Of a stretch of 5,705 nt of DNA, positions 1-5,021 are shown in pieces. Each line of letters opens with the position of its first letter. Position 1 is the first letter of the stretch. The notes beneath the pieces were generated by a model. It saw only the letters and a program-made list of their open reading frames with translations, was not told the DNA's origin and made no database searches. The DNA comes from Puniceicoccales bacterium (GTDB lineage: Bacteria; Verrucomicrobiota; Verrucomicrobiia; Opitutales; JAIRLM01): positions 1 to 5,705 of the forward strand of contig JAITSI010000076.1 in assembly GCA_031287845.1 (NCBI GenBank), in the 5' to 3' direction. The position numbers and the translations under genes were made by a program.

Positions 1-191
1 TACGGCACTCCGTGGGCGGGGGATTGGCAAAGGGGCGCGGCAGCCCCCTTTGCGACCTCCCGGCCCGGTTGGGGGCGCTGTCCCCAGCTCCGCCTTCTCT
101 GGGCATCGATGCAGCGACACTCCGTGGAGGGGGGCTGGGGGGCGTAGCCCCACCGTCAACCGGCGGACCTGGTTTACGGGTCCTGGCCCTA
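1..191 (-). mobile_element. GC-rich MITE-like element, partial (left-end copy next to mraY)
   Basis: Read on the minus strand from 191 down to 1, this begins with the terminal motif CTAGGGCCAGGACCCGTAAA, then CCGCCGGTTGACGG, a GGGGC-TAC-GCCCC hairpin, CCACGGAGTG, GCATCGAT, a GGGGACAGCGCCCC block and a 9-bp-stem palindrome (27-53), then CACGGAGTGCCG at the window edge. The same modules in much the same order occur at 3632-4225 and 4224-4846, so this is one more copy, cut by the window start. Its L end abuts the mraY stop codon. No transposase is visible; the open frames across it are by-products of the hairpins. Calling it a non-autonomous mobile element is an inference from its terminal repeats and dispersed copies. 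Confidence 0.7.
139..151 (-). terminator. GC hairpin 38 nt after the mraY stop (possible 3' end structure)
   Basis: The minus strand reads GGGGC-TAC-GCCCC, a 5-bp stem with a three-base loop. It lies exactly as far from the stop as the equivalent hairpin after nadK because both belong to the same element. No U-tract follows, so it is not a classical intrinsic terminator. A role in RNA 3'-end protection or weak termination is inference only. Confidence 0.3.
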
Positions 192-192
192 G
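171..192 (-). repeat. Terminal inverted repeat, L end of left element
   Basis: On the minus strand this reads CTAGGGCCAGGACCCGTAAA followed by CC. It differs at one of the first 20 positions from the reverse complement of the end at 4825-4847 and at one from the L end at 3631-3653. It contains the mraY stop codon (TAG, 191-189), so coding sequence and element border overlap by three bases. Confidence 0.8.
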
Positions 193-1208
193 ACCCCGCA
201 GGCCCGCCAAGGGTAAAGCGCAAGGGCGGATAGGGCGAAGAGGGCGGAGAGAAGCCAGAGGCGGGTGGTCACGCGGGTTTCCGGCCAGCCTCCCAGCTCG
301 AGGTGATGGTGCAGGGGAGCCATGCGAAAGATGCGGCGGCCGCCGGTCCACTTGAAGTAGTACACCTGGAGCAGGACGGACAGGGTCTCCAGGACGAAAA
401 TTCCACCGGCGATGGCGAGGAAAAATGGCTGGCGGAGCAGGAGGGCGGCGGTGCCGAGCAGGCCGCCGATGGCGAGGGAGCCCGTATCGCCCATGAAAAT
501 CTGGGCCGGGTTGGCGTTGTACCAGAGAAAGGCGAGCAGCGAACCGGCGAGGGCGACGAGGGGGATGGCGATGCCCAGGGAATTTTCAAAAAAAGCGATG
601 GCAGCCAGCGCCGCGGCGGTGAGCAGGGAGCAGCCGGCAGCCAGCCCATCGAGGCCATCGGTCAGGTTGACGCCATTGGCCGAGCCGGCCAGGACCAGGA
701 AGGAGAATGCAAGCGCCACGGCACCGGGCAGGTGAAGGGGGATGGAGGCGAAGGGAAGGGGAAGCAGGGGCTCGTGGAGGGCCCGGTAGCCATCCGCTGC
801 GGCCAGGCGCAGGAAAAAAAACAGGGCCAGCACGGCCATGCCCTGGAGGAGAAGCCGCCGCCGCCCCGCCATGCCCCGGCTGCTGCGGGAAAAAACCTTG
901 GCCGCGTCGTCGCAGAGGCCGATGGCGCCAAATGCGGTAAAAATAGCCAGCACGGCGATGCCGTCGCCGCGGAGAGGGGACCAGAGCAGCGTGGCCAGCG
1001 CCGCGCCAAGCCAGATGGCCAGCCCTCCCATGGTGGGGGTGTGCGCCTTGGAGGCGTGCAGGTCGGCAAGGTCGCGGACCTCCTCCTTTCCCCGAAAAAC
1101 CTGCTGCCATTTCCTTCGGCGCAGGAAGGGGATGAGGACGCGAATGGCGGCAAAGGAAAGCACCAGGGCCGTGGCGAAGGCTCCGGCGGCGCGGACAATG
1201 GGCAACAC
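189..1208 (-). CDS. mraY: Phospho-N-acetylmuramoyl-pentapeptide-transferase (MraY)
   Basis: Integral membrane enzyme that transfers phospho-MurNAc-pentapeptide from UDP to undecaprenyl phosphate, forming lipid I in peptidoglycan synthesis. With the GTG start at 1208 it is 339 residues, within the family's usual range. Visible signatures are HTPTMGG at 56-62, the CDD pair at residues 100-101 (matching the catalytic DD of E. coli MraY), NLTDGLDGL at 181-189, FMGDTGSLA at 239-246 with the essential Asp241, and MAPLHHH at 296-302, which separates MraY from WecA/TagO relatives. Several hydrophobic helices are spread through the protein. The start is uncertain: there is no ATG nearby and no strong ribosome site. 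The frame stays open upstream through a tRNA, so the long extension is not real. TTG at 1205 is an alternative start. The N-terminus is shorter and more diverged than usual. No murF lies upstream; downstream a repeat element begins at the stop codon. Confidence 0.93.
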   Translation of the reverse strand: MLPIVRAAGAFATALVLSFAAIRVLIPFLRRRKWQQVFRGKEEVRDLADLHASKAHTPTMGGLAIWLGAALATLLWSPLRGDGIAVLAIFTAFGAIGLCDDAAKVFSRSSRGMAGRRRLLLQGMAVLALFFFLRLAAADGYRALHEPLLPLPFASIPLHLPGAVALAFSFLVLAGSANGVNLTDGLDGLAAGCSLLTAAALAAIAFFENSLGIAIPLVALAGSLLAFLWYNANPAQIFMGDTGSLAIGGLLGTAALLLRQPFFLAIAGGIFVLETLSVLLQVYYFKWTGGRRIFRMAPLHHHLELGGWPETRVTTRLWLLSALFALSALALYPWRACGV

Positions 1209-1490
1209 GGGGCGATGCTGTCCCCGGAAAATGCTTCCGCAAGGGAAGAAGCGGAGAAGGGGGAAAATTTCTGAGCCCGGCGATGGGCTGCGCTCCGCCG
1301 CACCCCACCCCCCAAAGCGTCCCGGCACGGCACTCCTTCGGACGGGAAATTGCCACGGGAGACAAGGATCCCAATCCATGGCCACCCATCGCCGAAGTCC
1401 AGCCGGGCCCGTCCGGCGACCGGGCCCCGGCCACGGCGCACCCATTCCTCCAATTGCCTGGACCACGGAACTTTGCGAAAAAAGCATTGG

Positions 1491-1591
1491 CCACGGAAGA
1501 CGGACCCATTTTTCCCAAAACCCCTGCACCGGGATGATGTCCCCGGGGGAAAAAAATTTGCCCATCGGAGCTTGACGGAAACGGACCCATT
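1491..1591 (+). repeat. Two copies of a degenerate direct repeat, 81 bp apart
   Basis: ACGGACCCATT is exact at 1500-1510 and 1581-1591, and each copy is preceded by ACGGAA (1493 and 1575) with a one-base length difference between the two motifs. A weaker related stretch (TGCCACGGGAGACAAGGATC) lies at 1351-1370. The pattern is visible but short, and could be an old, eroded repeat or chance in biased sequence. Confidence 0.45.
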
Positions 1592-1601
1592 GCCCAAGGA
1601 T
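1572..1601 (+). promoter_or_regulatory. Probable sigma-70-type promoter for tRNA-Gly
   Basis: TTGACG at 1572-1577 is a good -35 match, followed by an 18-base spacer and AAGGAT at 1596-1601, which keeps the important A2 and T6 of the -10 box. Transcription would begin a few bases before the mature tRNA at 1613. The -10 match is weak, so this is a plausible rather than firm call. Confidence 0.4.
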
Positions 1602-1612
1602 TAGAGGCCGTT

Positions 1613-1688
1613 GCGAGCGTAGCTCAGTTGGTAGAGCGCCACCTTGCCAAGGTGGATGCCGAGGGTTCGAGTCCCTTCGCTCGCACCA
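1613..1688 (+). tRNA. tRNA-Gly (anticodon GCC), CCA encoded
   Basis: A full cloverleaf can be drawn. The acceptor stem GCGAGCG (1613-1619) pairs with CGCTCGC (1678-1684). The D stem is GCTC/GAGC (1622-1625 with 1634-1637). The anticodon stem CCACC/GGTGG (1639-1643 with 1651-1655) encloses loop TTGCCAA, with anticodon GCC at 1646-1648. The T arm is GAGGG-TTCGAGT-CCCTT (1661-1677) with one G-U pair. The discriminator is A1685 and the CCA tail is encoded at 1686-1688. It decodes GGC and GGU glycine codons. It is divergent from mraY and upstream of atpB in the same orientation. Confidence 0.97.
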
Positions 1689-1705
1689 GGTTCTGGCCGG
1701 ACCCC

Positions 1706-1892
1706 GCAGATTTACCATTCCCACGGATTTACCATTCCCACGGATTTACCGCTCCCGCGGGTTTACCGTTTCCACAAATTTACCACTCCCGCAGGACCTA
1801 CCGCTTCCGCAGATTTATCGTTCCTGCAGATTTACCACTCCTGTTCATTCGCCGTTCCCGCAGAATTGATCTCCTGCGGGTTTGCCGTTTCC
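1706..1892 (+). repeat. Degenerate 17-bp tandem repeat array, about 11 units
   Basis: The TTTACC-like core recurs at 1711, 1728, 1745, 1762, 1779, 1797, 1814, 1831, 1848, 1865 and 1881, so spacing is 17 bp with single 18- and 16-bp slips. The consensus is close to GCAGATTTACCRYTCCC. The first three units are nearly identical and the later ones drift, mainly by transitions. Period 17 is not a multiple of three, so the array is not a coding repeat, although the atpB frame happens to remain open through it. It starts 18 bases after the tRNA CCA and ends about 100 bases before atpB. Units are directly contiguous without spacers, which excludes CRISPR. Confidence 0.85.
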
Positions 1893-1994
1893 GTGCATGC
1901 GCCGCGGCGCCGGGGGCGCGGATTTGCCTTGCCCTGCGCCGGGAATTTTGCCAGTTTTATTCCGGTGGGGACGCGAAGGGCTTTTCTCTGCTGG

Positions 1995-2834
1995 ATGGCG
2001 CTGGCCGTGCTGGCTCTCGTCCTCTGGCACTTGCTGCCCGTGGCAACCGACGCGGTGGATCGCTCTGCGCACGTGCTCTTTACCCTGCCATTGCACATCC
2101 CCGTCACCAATGCCATGGTGACCAACTGGGTCCTGTCGCTGGCGGTAATCATCGCCGTGCGCCGGATAGTGGGCAGGCATCCCACCCCAGTTCCCAGCCG
2201 CGGCCAGGCACTGCTGGAACTTTTTGTGGAAAAGCTGCGGGCCCTATTCGAGCCCATCGTGGGCCAAAGTGCGCTGCCCCACGTCCTTCCCCTGCTGCTG
2301 ACCTTCTTTCTCTACATTCTGATCCAGAATTGGAGCGGGCTGCTGCCCGGCGTGGGGGCCTTTGGCCTGCTCGACGCCACCGGCCAGCTGCACTACTTTT
2401 TTCGTCCCACCAACGCCGACCTCAACGCCACGCTGGGCCTCGCCCTGGCCGCCACCGCCGGCTGGGGCTACATTGTCCTGCGCCACGCCGGCCTGAAGGT
2501 CTTTCTCCACGACACCTTTGGCAACAGGGCCAACCGCGGCGAGCTGCCATTTCCCCTCTACCTGCTCATGGGGCTCGTGTTCATCGGCGTCGGACTGGTG
2601 GACCTGGTTTCCATGCTCTTCCGGGTGGTTTCCCTTTCCTTTCGCCTCTACGGCAACACCTTCGGCGGAGAAAGCCTCATTAGCCGCATGCTGGGCCTCT
2701 TCGGCTACCTGGTGCCCATTCCCTTTTACTTCCTGGAGCTGCTCATCGGCCTCATCCAGGCGCTGGTCTTTACCCTGCTGACAGCGGTCTACGTTGGCCT
2801 GCTCACCAACCAGCACGGCGGGGAGGTGCGGTGA
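1995..2834 (+). CDS. atpB: F-type ATP synthase subunit a
   Basis: Membrane subunit that forms the proton half-channels against the c-ring of F0. With ATG at 1995 it is 279 residues, close to E. coli subunit a (271). The diagnostic segment SFRLYGNTFGGE carries the essential arginine (R217, matching E. coli R210) with N221 and E226. LELLIGLIQALVFTLL carries Q255 (matching Q252). The position of E. coli H245 is occupied by E248, a substitution known in other lineages. The N-terminus is hydrophobic and signal-like (MALAVLALVLWHLLPVATDA). GTG at 1965 is a real alternative that would add an Arg-rich start (GTRRAFLCW). ATG was preferred, with a weak GAAGGG 14 bases upstream. Starts further upstream would lie in the tandem repeats or the tRNA. 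The usual next gene, atpE, is absent; nadK follows with a four-base overlap. Confidence 0.93.
   Translation: MALAVLALVLWHLLPVATDAVDRSAHVLFTLPLHIPVTNAMVTNWVLSLAVIIAVRRIVGRHPTPVPSRGQALLELFVEKLRALFEPIVGQSALPHVLPLLLTFFLYILIQNWSGLLPGVGAFGLLDATGQLHYFFRPTNADLNATLGLALAATAGWGYIVLRHAGLKVFLHDTFGNRANRGELPFPLYLLMGLVFIGVGLVDLVSMLFRVVSLSFRLYGNTFGGESLISRMLGLFGYLVPIPFYFLELLIGLIQALVFTLLTAVYVGLLTNQHGGEVR
2821..2827 (+). promoter_or_regulatory. Shine-Dalgarno site for nadK inside atpB
   Basis: GGGAGGT lies within the last codons of atpB, three bases before the GTG start of nadK. With the GTGA overlap it supports the GTG start and translational coupling. The spacing is somewhat short. Confidence 0.65.
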
Positions 2835-3634
2835 GGGAGCTGGGCCTCATCTACCACGGCGGCAAAAAGGGATGTCCGCAGCTGGCGGAGGAACTGGCGA
2901 ATTTTCTCCACCGGGAGGGCTACGCGCTGCGCATGGCGGAATCCCATGGCCGGGAAGGGTATTCCCTGGATGGCCTCGACCTGTGCATTACCCTGGGCGG
3001 CGACGGAACGCTGCTGGGCATGGCGGAGAAGGCGGCGCTGGCCGGCGTCCCCCTACTGGGAATCAACTGCGGCCGGCTGGGCTTTTTGACCGCCCTGGAC
3101 CGGGACAGCTGGCGGACGGAACTGGTCAAAATGCTAGGCGGGGAGCGGCTGGAACTGCGGGGAAATCTGCTCCGCTGCACCGGCGATGGCCGCACCTTCC
3201 ATGCGCTCAACGACGTGGTCATTAAAAATTGGAACAGCGGCCGCCTCTTCGACATGGCCGTGTGGGTGGACGGAACCCTGCTCAGCCACTACCGGGCCGA
3301 CGGACTCATCTTTTCCACGCCGCTCGGCTCCACGGCCTACGGACTCTCCGCCGGTGGGGCCATCCTTTCGCCGTCCGTCCAAGCCCTGGCCATCACGCCC
3401 ATCTGCCCCCACACCCTGTCCAACCGGGGCCTGGTGCTGCCAGCCCAGGCGCGCTGCACCGTGGAAGTTGGAGATGGAACGGCCCGCTGCCACCTCTACG
3501 TCGACGGACAAAACGTGCAGGACCTGGAACCGGGCCCCCTGCAAATTACAACGGCCGACCTGACCGCCACCCTGTTCCAGCGAAGGGACTATTCCTACTT
3601 CTCCGTTCTCCGGGAAAAGCTTGCCTGGCACTAG
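2831..3634 (+). CDS. nadK: NAD kinase (ATP/polyphosphate-NAD phosphotransferase)
   Basis: Cytoplasmic enzyme that phosphorylates NAD to NADP. The 267-residue product shows the family hallmarks: GGDGT at 56-60 with catalytic Asp58, GINCGRLGFL at 78-86, the substrate motif LND at 126-128, YRADGLIFSTPLGSTAYGLS at 154-173, and the glycine-rich C-terminal core (AGGAILSP, HTLSNRGLVLP). The end, FSVLREKL, is a normal NadK C-terminus, so the gene is not truncated. The start is GTG, whose last two bases and the next two form the TGA-containing overlap with atpB; the ribosome site lies inside atpB. The two genes therefore form an operon unit with no functional link known to me. The TAG stop at 3632-3634 is also the border of the repeat element that follows. 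Confidence 0.95.
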   Translation: MRELGLIYHGGKKGCPQLAEELANFLHREGYALRMAESHGREGYSLDGLDLCITLGGDGTLLGMAEKAALAGVPLLGINCGRLGFLTALDRDSWRTELVKMLGGERLELRGNLLRCTGDGRTFHALNDVVIKNWNSGRLFDMAVWVDGTLLSHYRADGLIFSTPLGSTAYGLSAGGAILSPSVQALAITPICPHTLSNRGLVLPAQARCTVEVGDGTARCHLYVDGQNVQDLEPGPLQITTADLTATLFQRRDYSYFSVLREKLAWH

Positions 3635-3653
3635 GGCCAGGACCAGTAAACCC
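3631..3653 (+). repeat. Terminal inverted repeat, L end of copy A
   Basis: Begins CTAGGGCCAGGACCAGTAAA. It matches the L end at the mraY border except for one base and is inverted relative to the right end at 4825-4847. It contains the nadK stop codon. Confidence 0.8.
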
Positions 3654-4225
3654 GGTCCGCCGGTTGACGGTGGGGCTGCGCCCCCCAGCCCCCCCACGGA
3701 GTGCCGTCGCCATGGCACCGGTGGCCTGAGGGAAGCAGAGCACAGCGGAGCCGGGGGCAAAGCCCCCAATTGGCTTGGCCGGCCTAGAGGCCGGGAGGTT
3801 CCAAAGGGGGCTGCCGCCCCCCTTTGCCAATCCCCCGCCCACGGAGTGCCGCTGCATCGATAGTTGGGGGAAGCGAAGCCGGGGGCAAAGCCCCCAAATG
3901 GGCCCGGCCGGCCCTCGAGGCCCCCTCGCTTCGCTCGGGACGCCGGCCGGACGGGCGTTGCGGACGGTTCCATCCAAGGCTGGCGGGCCGGCCCAACCCC
4001 AGGAGATGATGGAATAAGGTGCTGGGCGATGCTTCTGCTACCGCAGCGCGCAGGTCGCCCCACGTAACTTTTTCTCCATCAGGGCCGGCCCGCGGCACTG
4101 CCCGCTCCGCTGGGCAGCGCCCGTAAGCGCCCCTTCCCTCAAAGAAGTCAGTTCCTGCGCCACAGGTCCGTATCGATCACTTTTCCAGGTGGAGGTGGAA
4201 TGTGGTTTTGCGGGTCCTAACCGTA
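3632..4225 (+). mobile_element. MITE-like element, copy A (downstream of nadK)
   Basis: About 594 bases bounded by TA (3632-3633 and 4224-4225) and inverted terminal motifs: CTAGGGCCAGGACC at the left and GCGGGTCCTAACCGTAG at the right. Modules in order are CCGCCGGTTGACGG, a GGGGC-TGC-GCCCC hairpin, CACGGAGTGCCG (3695-3706), a GGGGGC-AAA-GCCCCC hairpin (3753-3767), an AAAGGGGG palindrome (3803-3825), a second CACGGAGTGCCG with GCATCGAT, another AAA hairpin (3881-3895), and a GGCCGGCC-rich block. A less GC-biased right arm (about 4028-4226) shares GGTCCGTATCG and GGAGGTGGAATGTGG with copy B. There is no transposase-like protein. This is a dispersed, non-autonomous type of element by inference. 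It fills the region after nadK, and no gene is seen in it. Confidence 0.72.
3672..3684 (+). terminator. GC hairpin 38 nt after the nadK stop (possible 3' end structure)
   Basis: GGGGC-TGC-GCCCC forms a 5-bp stem with a triloop. It is the counterpart of the hairpin after mraY, with a different loop base. There is no U-tract, so true termination is uncertain. Confidence 0.3.
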
Positions 4226-4226
4226 G
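4204..4226 (+). repeat. Terminal inverted repeat, R end of copy A, abutting copy B
   Basis: GGTTTTGCGGGTCCTAACC followed by GTAG is a decayed version of the R end at 4825-4847 and of the inverted L ends. Its terminal TAGG is at the same time the first bases of copy B (TAGGCCAGG), so the two elements share one TA. Confidence 0.65.
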
Positions 4227-4846
4227 GCCAGGCTTCATAGCCAGATCCGGTCCGCCGGTTGACAGTGGGGCTGCGCCCCCGGCCCCCCGCGCGGCGTGCT
4301 GCCGCCATGGCACCGACGGCTTGGAGAAGCGGAGCTGGGGACAGCGCCCCCAACCGGGCCGGGAGGTCGCAAAGGGGGCTGCCGCGCCCCTTTGCCAATC
4401 CCCCGCCCACGGAGTGCCGCTGCATCGATAGTTGGGGGAAGCGAAGCTGGGGGCAAAGCCCCCAAATGGGCCCGGCCGGCCCTCGAGGCCCCCTCGCTTC
4501 GCTCGGGACGCCGGCCGGCCGGGCGCTACGGACGGTTCCATCCAAAGCTGGCGGGCCGGCCTTTGAATAACCGACATTTGGGGGAAGCGCAGCGTAGCGG
4601 TGCTGGGGGCGTAGCCCCCAATAGGGCCCGGCCGGCCCTCGAGGCCGCGATGCTTCTGCTATCGCAGCGCGCAGGTCGCCCCGCGTAGCTCTTTCCCCAT
4701 CCGGGCCGGCCCGCGGCACTGCCCGCTCCACCGGGCAGCGCCCGTGAGCGCCCCTTCCCTCAAGAAGTCAAGCTCCTGCACAACAGGTCCGTATCGGTCA
4801 TCTTTCCAGATGGAGGTGGAATGTGGTTTTACGGGTCCTGACCCTA
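4224..4846 (+). mobile_element. MITE-like element, copy B
   Basis: About 623 bases, same orientation as copy A and aligned with it almost throughout. Its left end is eroded (TAGGCCAGGCTTCATAGCC) before CGGTCCGCCGGTTGACAG. It then has the GGGGC-TGC-GCCCC hairpin (4267-4279), a GGGGACAGCGCCCC block, the GCAAAGGGG/CCCCTTTGC palindrome (4369-4395), CACGGAGTGCCG (4408-4419), the AAA hairpin (4449-4463), and an extra internal module absent from A containing GGGGGC-GTA-GCCCCC (4605-4619) and a repeated GGGCCCGGCCGGCCC. The right arm (4648-4846) closely matches A and ends in an intact TIR. There is no coding evidence. Confidence 0.72.
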
Positions 4847-4847
4847 G
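4825..4847 (+). repeat. Terminal inverted repeat, R end of copy B
   Basis: GGTTTTACGGGTCCTGACCC followed by TAG. Its reverse complement, CTAGGGTCAGGACCCGTAAA, matches the L end at the mraY border at 19 of 20 positions, the best-preserved inverted pair in the window. Confidence 0.8.
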
Positions 4848-4940
4848 GCATTTTCAAGATTCATTTTGCTCCGCAACCGGCTGTCCAAGCCATATCCAAG
4901 CTTGCCCCGCATTCCCCGGCCGCCGGCTCCGCTTTTTTTG

Positions 4941-5019
4941 CTAATCGGTGCCGTGGCAATCCATGGAAAGGAGAAATAGGCCAATGGTTCTCCTGCCCAA
5001 TGCCCCTCTCTAATCGGTG
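4941..5019 (+). repeat. Pair of 10-bp direct repeats (CTAATCGGTG)
   Basis: Exact CTAATCGGTG occurs at 4941-4950 and 5010-5019, either side of the short spacer between element B and the stop codon of the right-hand gene. It could be a short duplication or a protein site. Two copies of 10 bp are suggestive only. Confidence 0.45.
4969..4994 (-). terminator. Inverted repeat downstream of the right-hand gene
   Basis: AGGAGAA (4969-4975) and TTCTCCT (4988-4994) form a perfect 7-bp stem with a 12-base loop, starting 27 bases past the stop of the minus-strand gene. It is AT-containing and is followed on that strand only by TTCC, so it is at best a weak terminator. Confidence 0.25.
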
Positions 5020-5021
5020 AG

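Larger units (their letters stand above)
1209..1612. other. Gene-free region between mraY and tRNA-Gly
   Basis: No convincing gene is seen on either strand. The mraY frame remains open across it on the minus strand, but the translation has no family signature and runs into the antisense of the tRNA. The stretch contains scattered related phrases (ACGGACCCATT twice, CCACGGAA variants, ATTGSCACGG variants) that look like a decayed interspersed repeat, plus a likely tRNA promoter at its right end. A promoter for mraY should lie here, but I cannot pick one out. Confidence 0.6.

Noticed and set aside
303..1274. Plus-strand 323-residue frame opposite mraY
   Set aside because: It is the shadow of mraY: low complexity, Gly/Glu/Gln-rich, and no recognisable domain.
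1326..1345. A further element copy suggested by CGGCACTCC
   Set aside because: Only about nine bases match the CGGCACTCCGTG module, and neither the flanks nor any terminal repeat follow.
1209..1724. Minus-strand extension of mraY to a 511-residue protein
   Set aside because: The extension runs through the antisense of the tRNA (giving the familiar false peptide CERRDSNPRHPP) and has no family similarity. The MraY-like part begins near the GTG at 1208.
1706..1892. CRISPR array
   Set aside because: The units are contiguous 17-mers without spacers and are degenerate; no cas genes are present.
1628..1994. Upstream extensions of atpB (ATG at 1644) and the neighbouring frame from 1628
   Set aside because: Both starts lie inside the tRNA and cross a 17-bp tandem array, which is non-coding by its period. 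The atpB family match begins only near 1995.
4038..4577. Protein-coding frames within the GC-rich elements (also 3134-4063, 4177-4731, 3546-3977)
   Set aside because: They share the same peptides only because the DNA is repeated. Several overlapping frames are open at once and the sequence is built from palindromes.
4917..4939. Intrinsic terminator on the plus strand (CCGGCCGCCGG then seven T)
   Set aside because: The stem is only 4 bp, is separated from the T-run by six bases, and no plus-strand gene ends nearby.
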